DNA from: Metallyticus violacea
Taxonomy: Eukaryota > Arthropoda > Insecta > Mantodea > Metallyticidae
Reading direction: 5' to 3'
Length of the DNA stretch: 64,000 bases
Assembly (NCBI GenBank): GCA_030762175.1
Contig: CM060831.1
Coordinates: 141,673,001-141,737,000, forward strand
The position numbers and the translations under genes are program-made. Positions 36,718-46,835 of the stretch are shown one piece after another. Every line of letters starts with the position of its first letter. The first letter of the stretch is position 1. The notes beneath the pieces were generated by a model. The model was not told the origin of the DNA. It searched no databases and worked only from the letters and a program-made list of their open reading frames with translations.

Positions 36718-36990
36718 TCCATGGATAGCCGAGGTTGTTAAGGCGCGGACTTGTGAGCGGGGAGCCGGAGGTCTGGGGTTCGATTCCCACCAGGACCGTT
36801 CTCTCTGAATGATTTTTTTTTCAGGTTTTCCTTAGTCCTCAAAATGGCAAATACCGGGGAGGTACCCTAAACTTAAGCCTGGAACGTTTCCTTTCTTAAA
36901 AAAATCCTTTCCCACTTTATCGTTTCGTTTCATGTATCATCAGTGTCCACCGTCTGTGGTGTCTCAGTAGTAAAAAGGGGGCTAAATACT
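36718..36990 (+). repeat. SINE family B inserted in copy 1 of R36/R53
   Basis: Head tagccgaggttgttaaggcg, B-box ggggttcgattcccacc, body aaatggcaaataccggggagg, tail agtaaaaagggggctaaa. The homologous inverted copy at about 52720-52740 runs straight through this point without the SINE. That gives an empty site, so the SINE arrived after the two copies separated. Confidence 0.9.
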
Positions 36991-37049
36991 ATTAATAAAT
37001 ATATAACTTAAAACCAGTAATTAAAATAAAAAAAATGTTATGTAGAATT

Positions 37050-37105
37050 TGAACCCAGGAGCTTATGCAGAAGAACAATGCCTTCTAAACCACGCAGCCA
37101 CCCCT
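37050..37105 (-). repeat. tRNA-like module inside R36/R53
   Basis: On the minus strand ggctgcgtggtttagaaggc resembles an A-box and tgggttcaaattc a B-box, at normal spacing. The equivalent module in the inverted copy (52635-52690, plus in that copy) reads gtagcccagcagtttagaagg and gggattcaaatccc. It is conserved between copies, so it was part of the original unit. Confidence 0.5.
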
Positions 37106-37309
37106 ACTCTACCCTAACGTTCTCTTTACAGATGCTTATGATTGTGACCACCATGTTTACAGGCAAAGCGCCCACTGCAGTGTGCCAGTCGCTGCATGCG
37201 CATTGTAAATACACCATTTACGAGCGTCCCCGAAATTATCCGATCGACACGGGAGTGACTCATTTTTGTTGTCGGTCACTAGTCATTGTTTACTGTTTTA
37301 AACACTAGA

Positions 37310-38036
37310 GCCGCACGGTCACTTATAACACGGCTCCTCAAACCATCATTCCAGTAGTTGTCGCTGCCGTACTTATACTGAAAATTGCCTATCTTTAGGC
37401 CGACGCAGAACACGCACACGACTTCATTACCCCCAATGCAGAGCCTGGTTCGGTCTCTGAACACAATGCTTCGCCATTCTTTGTCCCAGGCGCCTGGTGC
37501 ATAACAGCCTACAAACTAATAGTATTAATGAAATGCATAATTTGTAAAATATTTCTGTTGCATAATACTCTAAGTAAAACTTTTATTATAAAAAGTTTAA
37601 CAATGATTACTAGTACTATTTCTACAAATCTCATTATAATTCATTATTTAAAAATATTAATAAATTATTGTGTGCATAAGACCATAAGACATACAAAAGA
37701 AGGGTCTACTTGCCTTTGAACTGCAATAACATTCTCGATTTTCCTATATCTCTTCAAAATTGCTTTCCGCTGTTCAAACAATAATCTTGGCTCCATTTTG
37801 TCGTAGCAACGCTAGCATAACGTAATGTGAGTCACATCTGTTTACAGAACGTCATATGATAATCTTGGCTTGTTTGTTCATTTTTGATTTACCTGTCACG
37901 TAGCAACGCTATCATAATGCATGTGAGTCACATCTGTTTACAGAATACCATACTACACATTACTGTTGTTTTTCGGTCCCACTTTGAGATATATTAAATA
38001 GATATCTGCTGTGAAAGGGCGTCTACATTTTTTGGC
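37310..38036 (-). pseudogene. Tc1/mariner-superfamily transposon, two-part relic
   Basis: Reading leftward there is a terminal region with gtgccaaaaaatgtagacg and ctttcacagcagatatcta (38036-37995). Then come both subterminal repeats with TCTGTaaACAGA (37825-37858 and 37921-37952), a start codon followed by EPRLLFEQRKAILKR and ENVIAVQRQ (about 37690-37795), then a break. After an AT-rich stretch, 37330-37470 encodes pieces (FRDRTRLCIGGN) like the FSDESRFCLG--DGR motif around the first catalytic aspartate. The catalytic serine/aspartate wording is degraded. Family membership of the left part is less certain than that of the right part. Confidence 0.65.
37500..37690. other. AT-rich insertion within the transposon relic
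   Basis: No similarity to the related copies at 32 and 45 kb; it separates the two transposase pieces. The frame at 37528-37719 is low in complexity. Confidence 0.35.
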
Positions 38037-38369
38037 ACTCTGGATATATAGGGGCTGACAGAGCAAGGATTGTAATTTTTGTTAAAATTGTAAAATTCTG
38101 TTCACAATGTTCTAAGTATTCTGAAAACTAGAACTTAAATTTTATTCCTTAAATAAACCCTCATAAGTATGATGTTATAATGCAAATTGCAACTAGAAAA
38201 AAATAGATTGAACCGTAAAAAGGGTGCAAATTTGCAAATTTGTTTATTTTATAAATAAATATACTTGTTTTGTGCATTTTTTTCTTCAAAAGAGGGTAAA
38301 AGTTTCACTAAATTATATTTTGCAATTAACATGTGCTGTAAACTATAATATTGCAACCTTTTTTACTGG

Positions 38370-38634
38370 TGTTTAACGCTCTTTTTAGCTATTGAGACAC
38401 TACAGGCGGTGGTCACTGTTGATACATGAGATGATAAGCTGGGAAAAGATTTTTTTAAGGCAAGGAAACGTTCCAGGCCTAAGTTTAGTTTACCTTCCCG
38501 GCATTAACCATTATTGAGAATTGAAGAAAACCTGGTAGAAACCTCGATCAGAAAGGACAGTCGTGATGATAATGGAACTCCAGACCTCCCGCTGACGATT
38601 CCGCGTCTTAAGGGCCTCTGCCACCTGTGGCGGT
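38370..38634 (-). repeat. SINE family B
   Basis: In the reverse sense: head region taccgccacaggtggcagaggcccttaag (mutated A-box), an internal gtctggag segment replacing a clean B-box, body aaggtaaactaaacttaggcctgg, tail aaaaagagcgttaaacacc. The plus-strand order of motifs is inverted relative to B copies at 36.7 and 40.0 kb. Confidence 0.82.
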
Positions 38635-39741
38635 AATAATATTGCAGCATTCGCCGATTTCACTCCATCTCTAGAACTATTTTCCTGACTCCGTCTTAAG
38701 TTACGAAGAACTTTCCATTCTCTCACCTTACTTTATGAGATCTTTCACACCCACACCCCCAGTCACCTGCTATGTCGTTTTCATAAACTATCTTTACATC
38801 ACAGACGCAATATCAGGTCACATCATCCTTTTTTACAATACATCGAACTGCCTCACATTCCTCCTTTTCACATTTCCCTTGTAATATGAGTTTGTCGTAG
38901 CATTTCACAATTTAAAACTAAATTAAAATAACATTACTGCTAGTGCTCTATAAAGTAAATCATGATTATAATTTAGAATTTAATATTTTTCTACATTACT
39001 TAATAATCGACTTGATATGTCGTAGATGTATGTTTATAATGTTATTATAATGTATAAAATAATTATTGCAACTTTATTTTACTAATTGTAACACTGGGTT
39101 ACAATGTCTTAGTGGTTATGGTACTTAAAATTATTTTGCACTTGATTTACTTATAAATATTTTAATTTAAATTTTATCAACATTATTGTATTATTTATAA
39201 CATATGTTGTAAGAAAGAGATGGCCGTATAATTACCAATTAAAATAAAATAAATTAACAGTCTAATTTAATGTAAATCAGTTTCTCCCGTAAACTTTGAA
39301 AATATGATCTATCCTTCCTGCATAGAATGCCTCAATAGTGGTGTTTACCTTATAAAAAGACATGACTTTATTGTATATCTTGAGGTTAAGGTTGAATTGC
39401 GCTCTATAGGGTTCTTGCACAATATCTGTACTAGAGATCGTAGAATTAGTCAAAATGTACAAAATTACATAAGGGTATCATATGGAGATGAAATATGTTT
39501 AAATATATAATAAACATGCTCAATTTTATATACATATATAAAACAAAATCATATACTCTGCAATAGAATAAAAAAGTTAGCCATTTTACATATAGGGATA
39601 TTTTGTCATATTTTGTAAGTTGTGTTATGATTATTTGAACACTATACATTATTCATCTGTGAATTCGTCAATTGAGTAATAGTTCTTATTGTGTAAAAGC
39701 AGATTTTAATCTTTCTTACTGTTGAATGAGGATGATTTCAT
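38635..39741. other. AT-rich intergenic sequence
   Basis: No gene or repeat recognised. Frames at 39277-39649 on both strands overlap one another and are low in complexity. Confidence 0.45.
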
Positions 39742-39753
39742 AGTAATTGCGAG

Positions 39754-39914
39754 CCGTGGATCCCTTGTCGTAGGTTTACGGCACGAAAAAGAACCTCAAG
39801 TCTGAAAAAAGAGTCCTCTGAGCACAAACTTTGTCCGCCGTTTCACGTCCTGAATTGAATGGGACGCTGATGACCTGAGATGTTAAAGAGCGTCCGTAAA
39901 TAAAACAAATCAAC
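39754..39914 (+). repeat. SINE family A, 5'-truncated, with target-site duplication
   Basis: The copy contains only the 3' half of family A (ccgtgg-tccc-tgtcgtaggtttacggcacgaaaaag to gcgtccgtaaataaaac). It is flanked by a perfect 12-bp direct repeat AGTAATTGCGAG at 39742-39753 and 39915-39926. The duplication proves that truncation happened during insertion, as in target-primed reverse transcription. Confidence 0.92.
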
Positions 39915-39960
39915 AGTAATTGCGAGAGTATTGTATATTCTGGTACGTTCATAATAAACT

Positions 39961-40216
39961 CCACGGGTGACCGAGGTCGTTAAGGCGCGGGCTCTGAGCG
40001 GGACGTCTGGGGTTCCAATCTCGCCAGGACCGTTTTCCCTGACTGAAGTTTTCCAGATTTTTCTCTGTGCTCATAAATGGCAAATGCCGGGGAGTACTCT
40101 AAACTTAGACCAGGAACATTTCCTTCCTTAAAATGTCCTTTTCTAATACACCATTTCATTTCATGTATCGCCAGTGTTCCCGCCTGTGGTGCCTCTGTAG
40201 CAAAACCGACGGTTAA
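39961..40216 (+). repeat. SINE family B (left arm of an inverted pair)
   Basis: Head gggtgaccgaggtcgttaaggcgc, B-box ggggttccaatctcgcc, body aaatggcaaatgccggggag, tail cctctgtagcaaaaccgacggttaa. It stands tail-to-tail with the next B copy, 71 bp away. Confidence 0.9.
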
Positions 40217-40287
40217 TTTGCAGTGGATGAATGCAAATAACTCTTTTGACTCGCGTTTATGTATTTGCATATTTTTAATTTTTTTAA

Positions 40288-40556
40288 TAACGCCCGTTTT
40301 TAATACCGAGGCACCGCAAACACTGGAAACTGATGATACATGAGATGAAATGATAAATTGGGAAAGGAATTTTTAAAGAAGAAAACGTCCCCGGTCTAAG
40401 TTTAGGGTACCTCCCCTAAAGGAGGCATTTGCCATTTATGAGGACTGAGAAAACCTGGAAAAAACCTCAGTCAGGGAGAACAGTTCTGGTGGGAATCGAA
40501 TCCCAAACCTCCCGCTCACAGTCCGCACCTTAACGACCTCGGTCACCCATGGCGGT
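40288..40556 (-). repeat. SINE family B (right arm of an inverted pair)
   Basis: Reading leftward: gaccgccatgggtgaccgaggtcgttaagg head, B-box gggattcgattcccacc, body aaatggcaaatgcctcctttagg, tail gtattaaaaacgggcgtta. It forms a ~250-bp inverted repeat with 39961-40216. Confidence 0.92.
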
Positions 40557-41588
40557 CATTTTTTAATGAAACGGTGAATCTTCAGTATCGTTAAGTAAAT
40601 GAAATTCTTCCACTTGCTGGTGTATTTGGAAAATGTGTAACTCATGTTTGGATAATATTTTGTACTATTGTGTAATATTGCGTAAAATAAAGTAGAATTT
40701 GTTGAGATTAAATAAATAAATAAAGCGACAGACTCAAGGATAGAGCAACGCTTTTAGAACCTCGGCTATGGAGGTAATAACCTGCTCTTCCTGTTTAAGG
40801 ATAACAAAATAATGCAATCCAGTCAAATTTGTTTTTGGTAGCTGTTGTAATGAATTTCCTGTACTTATTGGTATCCGCCAGTATATTACAAGCATGTCCC
40901 TTTTCTTAAGGGTTAATTTCCTCTGTAAACTTTTAAAGAAACAAAAAGAGCGGTTGATGTTTTTATGACTGTATCCTTTCCTCATTAGCTGCCTTAATTA
41001 AAAGCGGCCTGCAAAAAACATTCGCTTGCCATAGAGAAGCAATTTATATTGAGATTTCCCAATTAGCGCACACTCACCAACCAACAAACGAGCAATTTTT
41101 TTATATATGTAACAGAATCATTATTTGGAGTTTGGACATTCTCTTAGCATGCAAATTTTACTAGACTAGGATAACCCCATTCCCCAACGTTCTGCCCTCT
41201 ATCACTGTTGATGCAGATGTAACCCACATACGTAGGGGCAATGTTGTTTACAATCCCCTACTGACAGAATGATGTTTTATGGGGGAGGTGCAACTGCATC
41301 AGATATTTTACATAATATACAACTTTATTTATGCCTAGCTGGCCCAACAAAATAACACTTCCTGTTTTTTAAGCTTTGAAAATATTAATTTGTTAATGGT
41401 TCACGAGAACAGAAGTTGGTATTATGCTCTGATAGTCTTGCTCGCTTGTGTCCGTGAATAATTAATCAAAATGACAACATGATAGCTATGATAAAAATAA
41501 ACTTATTTTCAACTCATTTTATATTGCAGAAAAATGCCCTTTTAACACAGAACATATAAAGTAGTTTATGTTGAGAAGAATTAATAAT
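40557..41588. other. Intergenic sequence, nothing recognised
   Basis: AT-rich with a slightly more balanced segment near 41170-41290. No domain in the minus frame at 40734-40985. Confidence 0.45.
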
Positions 41589-41835
41589 CGCGAATTCGTG
41601 CGCGGGAGGTCTGGGGTTCGAATCCAATCAGAACCGTCCTTCCTGACTGAGGTTTTTCCAGGTTTTCCTCAGTGCTCATAACTGGCAAATGCCGGGGAGG
41701 TACCCTAAACTTAGGCCTGGAACGTTTCCTTCCTTAAAAAAAAATCCTTTCCCAATTTATCATTTCATATATCACCGGTGTTCTCCGCCTGTGGTGCCTC
41801 AGTAGTAAAAACGGGCGTTAAACACCATTCAAAAA
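41589..41835 (+). repeat. SINE family B, 5'-truncated, with target-site duplication
   Basis: The copy starts inside the head at gcgcgggaggtctggggttcgaatcc (B-box kept, A-box lost) and ends at aaaaacgggcgttaaacacc. A perfect 13-bp direct repeat AAGAATTAATAAT flanks it at 41576-41588 and 41836-41848. Confidence 0.92.
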
Positions 41836-41848
41836 AAGAATTAATAAT

Positions 41849-42289
41849 TAATTACTCTTAGAATTGTTCACAGGTTTCTGTCAGTCAATATGAATGTGCT
41901 AGTACAAATGATGAATACAACACCTAGTCAAATTTTTGTCAACTGAATGCAACAACTAAATATAAAAAAAAATAATATAGGAAAACAAAGGAGGCTATTT
42001 TTATACGCTCTGGAAGAAGAATATTGTAAAATTAAGGAAATACAACGGAAGTCGAATGTAGTGATGGAATATTTTCTACCACAGACAGAAAATTGCCTTA
42101 GCATCAACCATACAGTGTAGCTAAGGTTGAATCTGCCTAGCGTTCCATGTAGACAACAGGAGGGTTCCTGGCATGCCCCACAAACTCCAACTCCCTCTCT
42201 CTGACATCAGGATATACTGACTTGACAGCAGTGGTCTTTCTCGCGACGCCTGTAGATTGTGGAATGAACACTATAGGTAAGTCTGTAAG
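41849..42289. other. Intergenic sequence, nothing recognised
   Basis: No frame or repeat recognised. The segment 42140-42260 is GC-richer than its flanks. Confidence 0.4.
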
Positions 42290-42482
42290 GATGAATGAAA
42301 TGAATTAATGATGTCGCAAATGAGCACGGAGTTCTTGAGCTTAAAGCTATCTGTTCACTTCTCAGGGTACGGAAAAATCTCCGACAAAGAATTTATTCAG
42401 GCAACTTGACCTGGCCGACTTTCGAACCCAGAACCTCCGGATTAGCAGTATCAAAACGCTATCACAAAACACGGAGGCGATC
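42290..42482 (-). repeat. SINE family D, minus-strand copy
   Basis: Reading leftward: gcctccgtgttttgtgatagcg head, B-box ggttctgggttcgaaag, then ttttccgtaccctgagaagtgaaca and an end in attaattcatttcattc. Head, middle and end match the plus-strand copy at 11.6 kb in order. Confidence 0.72.
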
Positions 42483-44390
42483 CGTGATACCTTGTTTCCG
42501 AAAGTATTATTCCATCTCTAATTATTTGTGACCATTTCTGGTAAAGCTATTACATGTAAAACACAGATGCGTCAACAAACGTTATAAGAATAATTATGTG
42601 GCATAATAAATTTGTTTTTGGGTTCATTATGGAAAGCTATAGATAAAAATAATTAATACAATGTTATTATCCATTGTTTGATATCATATACTCCGCAAAG
42701 AAGCCTGGATGGCAAAATGTATATACATTTCATTAAAACCTGATGTATACACGAAGAAAAATAACGGAGCTATATTTTGGTAATGAGTCAATGTTAAAAC
42801 AATGTGGACTTATGTTTGTTATAATATCGTCTTCAAACTTCCTTAGGAAGCGAGGAAATCCCGATTTTCAAAAGTTTCTCAAGATTTAGTGTAATAAAAA
42901 TCTCTAAATGCTTGGACCAAACATATGGCAGTACCGAACAACAGTTAATTTGTCATGTTATGTAGCTTAGTTAGGCCCTAAAGGGGGTGTTCTACCTTAC
43001 GTGTGCTCTAATGGACAAGACGGTATCCCAGATCGTAGATTCGGATCCTGTAGAGTAGGGTTATTTATTATTTATTTTATAATTAAGTATGCTAATGTAA
43101 ATATCATTTAAAATCAACATTTCCATGTTGTCCTGAAAGGTAAATGTGCTGTTGTAACTGGTATGAGTAACTTCTGAAATACCTATTTTAAATATACTTC
43201 AGTGGAAATGGAACGTTCTTTTTCCATGGTGAAAATATGTTCTCTCTGAAAATGGCTCTCTATGACAATTGATACCTTGAAAAAACATCTTGTTGCTTGT
43301 AACCAAGTAAAGTAAGCTTAAGTACTTTAATTGTGTTATAAATTATAAAGTATCTTAAATATCTGTTTTCATTAATTAATTTTTTACTATCTGTTTTTAC
43401 TTTAACAAATGCCTACTTTAATTATATTACTGCCCATTTTCAGTATTTTGGTGCCTTTTGACCTGCCTATTTTCATAAAAAAAATGCTTTAAATGCAGTA
43501 TAATATTACGCTTTCATAAAAATATAAACATTAAGATAAAAATGCTAACTTTACGAGCGGCGGCTGCTGCACTTTCCCAGTAAGGAACCGCGTTTATGCG
43601 GCACATAAATCAAATAACCTAACTGTGCATGTATACCTTTATTAACGCAGTATAATTTATTATTATATATATTTTTTATTATTATATATGAAAAATGATA
43701 GTTCTGTTATGTAAAATTGTAAAAGAGAAAAAAATTTAACTTTATAACGACTTTTATATAGTTGTCCGTTTTTGTATTCCATACACCTGTAAGCTGCTTT
43801 CGGAACCATTAAAGCTCATACAATCCTGCTCATAGAAGCTCATTAAAATTATACGTACTTGCAGAAAAGTGACCTTAATTTTAATACTGTACATGTAAAT
43901 TTTGAACTTTTTCATAGTGGCACATTCGTATGGTTTTATAATGGCCGAGCACCAACAGACGCGAATGCCAATATTGGAATGGAACATGCGGGAAATGGGA
44001 AGATGGATCAGCGGGCATTCATCATCCTTCATGTCACCCGGAAATGTATAGCTATGTCAACACAGTGGCATCACTGTAATTATTAAATTAAAACAGTTGG
44101 AGGGGGGGGATTAGCTCTGATCCGCCACATTCCTGTGCCATGGGATTTAATTACGCTTCATACCGCTGAAAACGCTGCGTTATTTTTATTTTTAATTACC
44201 TGTACTTACAACGGTACCAGAAATAAAACCGGACAAAAATCTATAAATTCGTTTGTCAAATTTTGACTTATTACCAGAGGGGCGGTGGTAAATTAAACTA
44301 AACCACTGTAAAATGCATTTAGAAAACGAAATGAAAAGGAACACGAGGCCCTATGTGCACATTTCTTGGCTTCATCACAGTTCATGATCT
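42483..44390. other. AT-rich intergenic sequence
   Basis: Contains a tRNA-Arg-like fragment at 43000-43065 and a G run at 44102-44109. Minus frame 43754-44032 and plus frame 43859-44086 overlap antisense and have no recognised domain. Confidence 0.45.
43000..43065 (+). repeat. tRNA-Arg-like fragment (group F)
   Basis: gtgctctaatggacaagacgg gives an A-box-like block, and gatcgtagattcggatcctgtag a B-box-like block, in the same arrangement as 22785-22860. The degenerate B-box argues against function. Confidence 0.4.
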
Positions 44391-44680
44391 GTCCTGGTGG
44401 TTTAGTGGTAGCCATACTTGCTTGCCTCATAGACCCAAGGTTTGGTTTCAAACCAGTCCAGGGTCGACAGATACAGGCGTATAAATCCCAAATATAGTTT
44501 CCTCCGGAAGGGAAGTAAAGCCGTGGGTGCTATGTCGTAGATTTACGGCACGTAAAATAACCTTAAAACCTGAAATAATAGGCTTCTGAATAAATGCATC
44601 GGCCGTTTCACGCCCATAATCCAATGTGACACTGATGATCTGAGATGCTAAAAAGCTTACTTAAATAAACCAAATAAATT
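44391..44680 (+). repeat. SINE family A
   Basis: Full-length plus-strand copy, with head gtcctggtggtttagtggtagcc, an altered B-box (tggtttcaaaccagtcc), the body cttccggaagggaagtaaagccgtgggt, and tail ttaaataaaccaaataaa. Confidence 0.9.
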
Positions 44681-45049
44681 TTTAAAACCTAGCATATTGT
44701 CACTTTTGGGAGTTGTGACAATGAATAGTGTATTCGAAGTAGCATTGCATTTTCGGTTATTTTGGCGGGTATGTGGAAATCGACGGTATTTTCTAATTTT
44801 AGTTCACATTTTATTAATTATTATTGGCGTTATATTTATTTCGCCAATAAAATTGTTAAATCGATAATATGTAATTACCTACTTTTTGTTCGCTGCTACT
44901 TCTATCCTAACCTAAACATAGCCATGTGCTGCAGCTGTTTTTCGTTGGCTCCAGGACAATTGATGTTACACACAGTGGTCCTTAAATTATATTACTAAAG
45001 TTTAGACTTGGGCTAATGTTCATTGAGAAAACCGTATTAATAAATACTG
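44681..45049. other. Intergenic sequence, nothing recognised
   Basis: AT-rich. The 78-codon frame at 44762-44998 is tyrosine/phenylalanine-rich with no domain. Confidence 0.4.
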
Positions 45050-45057
45050 TAATACCA

Positions 45058-45700
45058 AATGTGCCAAAAAAGTGTATACACACTTTCACAGTAGATGTCT
45101 ATTTAATATATTTCAAAGTTGGACCGAAAAACAACAATGTGTAGTATGATGTTCTGTAAACAGATGGGACTCACATTATGATAGCGTTGCTACGTTACAG
45201 ATAAATCAACAATGAGCAAATGAAACCAAGATTATCGTATGATGTTCTGTAAACAGATGTGACTCACATTACATTATGCTAGCATTGCTACAACAAAATG
45301 GAGCCAAGATTATCGTTTGAGGTGCGGAAAGCAATTTTGAAATGGTGTCGGAAAACCGAGAATGTTGTTGAAGTTCAAAGGCAATGGAGACGTGTGCACA
45401 AAACAGAACCCATGTTGGATTTCTACCTATGGGGAACTCTTAAGGATGTAGAAAACCAGTTACACCGGCAGCACTTCGGAAAGAAATTGAAACGGCATGC
45501 GCTGCAATAGCTGAGGACACTTTCGCAAACGTTGCTCAATCAGTTAGTTCAATGTACTCTGAGGTGTATCGACGCCAATGATAGGCATTTTGAGCAACTG
45601 TTGTAACTGTAAAAAAAGTCAAAGATGAATAGTGCTCATCATTTTCTGTTTGTGTGAATTCAGTATTTTTTTTTTTCGGGGGATACTCTCTGTATATTTG
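45058..45700 (+). pseudogene. Internally deleted Tc1/mariner-superfamily transposon
   Basis: The 5' end (gtgccaaaaaagtgtatacac, ctttcacagtagatgtct) and both subterminal repeats (45148-45178, 45238-45270) are present. The frame at 45298-45510 then starts with EPRLSFEVRKAILKW and ENVVEVQRQWRRVHKTEP, the N-terminus of the family. It fuses directly to a C-terminal block (LDFYLWGTLKDVENQLHR) that in complete elements follows the last catalytic residue. A further frame gives ELRKEIETACAAIAEDTF. The right end contains cgggggatactctctgta. It is a deletion derivative that keeps both ends and so could once have been mobilised in trans. Confidence 0.78.
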
Positions 45701-45809
45701 AAAGAATCCAATCGTTATGAATACTTTGTCAGTGGTGCAGCGTGGCCTTTTTTACAGGATAGACTGAGATGTGGGATGTTAAAATTAATGATGCACCTAA
45801 TTAATATTA

Positions 45810-45925
45810 GAAATTAAAAATCACACTTGAAAAGTTCGGATCAAGGGCGGGATTTGAAACATAGATCTTCAGCCTTCTGGACTAATGACTTACCAATTGA
45901 ACCATCGTGTCTTTGGAGTGGTTTA
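45810..45925 (-). repeat. tRNA-like repeat group E
   Basis: Reading leftward: cgatggttcaattggtaagtc (A-box region), ctgaagatctatgtttcaaatcccg (B-box region), then cttgatc and ttttcaagtgtgatttttaatttctaa. The last 75 bases match 49110-49190 in order. Confidence 0.6.
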
Positions 45926-46002
45926 TCGTGGTGAAAAGTTGTTGTAAGCGCCATGGGGGTGAGCCGTAGTGGTGGTGGTGGTGGATGTTTTATTGTACAA
46001 TT

Positions 46003-46835
46003 TTAGGATACACTTGAATAAATAACATCTGTCGCATGGACCTTACGGCCGTACATGCTAACGTCGTCCTTATAGCAATCAAAAGGGCCATACTTATACA
46101 TACATATATACATACATCCATACCTACATACACACAAATCTTAATGCATACAAACAAATATACAGATGCTTCGATATATTTATGTTTTCTATTATTAATT
46201 TAAATACAAATACATAGACATGAATGAAACCCTTACTCTTGAGTCCCCCCTTCCATTACTCACACCCCCTCTTCATCCCTACCTCTTCATTATGGCCATT
46301 AACCTCCGTTGTCGGGTCTTCTCTAGAAATATTCCCAAATTGTGTGAGTATCTCGCATGCACCAACACTCCCCGGCATATGTTCGAATTTCTATTGGAAT
46401 TCAGAAATTGCTGTAATAAATGCCTATTTCTTGCATTCTCCGTTTCCCTGCATTCTGCCAAAATGTGCCTCCAGGTATCGCTTTCTCCGCATAATGGGCA
46501 AATTCTTTCACCGAAAGCATTAACTGTTTTGTTTCTTTTCCAAGTCCCTAATCTGAGCCATGCGAGACCACTTCTTTCTTCCCTGCCACAGATATCTAAA
46601 TAATGTCCCCTCCCCACACCAGATGTATTTGAGCCTGCAGGTTCAGCGATACTTTTTCTGCGCATTGAGCAAAATATTTTGTCTATCTATATCTCGCAAA
46701 CGTCTGTTAACTATTTTCCAACTATTTCCTGTAATGTTCTCTCCCCTTAACGAAATATACCATAATCCAATTTTGTCTAAGCCTTTCCTTATTTTTCAGG
46801 CCCATCCCGTATCCCACCCTTCCTTTATTTGCTAA
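46003..46835 (-). mobile_element. Non-LTR retrotransposon, 3' part with ORF2 C-terminus (LINE copy 2)
   Basis: The minus frame 46665-46279 contains LAWLRLGTWKRNKTVNAFGE, then CPLCGESDTWRHILAEC (about 46440-46490), a CX2CX7HX4C zinc knuckle, and ends RQRRLMAIMKR. A knuckle of this spacing after the reverse transcriptase is typical of Jockey/R1/I-like LINEs. Upstream (46835-46670) another frame carries GLKNKERLRQNW and NRRLRDIDRQN, also coding-like but after a frameshift. The 3' UTR holds a (TATG)n-type tract and ends in tgtatcctaaaa at about 46003. It is truncated at 46835; the reverse transcriptase itself is absent. Confidence 0.85.

Larger units (their letters stand above)
36010..37265 (+). 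repeat. Composite repeat R36/R53, copy 1 (interrupted by SINE B)
   Basis: This unit recurs inverted at 52480-53400. Shared blocks in order are ggtttacaaggtaaccagcaagg, the tatatggcata block, gttagctctg-ggcagtgtgtgca, a gcaatatgctg block, and acaaaagatgg-ttatg. They continue with gggatgttgtagcctctcgtccacacta, cataaaactc, and a tRNA-like region with ttgaaccc at 37050 on the minus strand. The last is accctaacgttctcttt followed by atgcttatgattgtga. On the plus strand 36440-36530 reads GLWAQIKETWDVVASRPHYC, resembling the C-terminus of Tc1-like transposases, so at least part of the unit is an old DNA transposon. Confidence 0.75.

Noticed and set aside
46220..46603. 127-codon plus frame
   Set aside because: It is antisense to the LINE ORF2 C-terminus, which has a clear CCHC motif on the minus strand.
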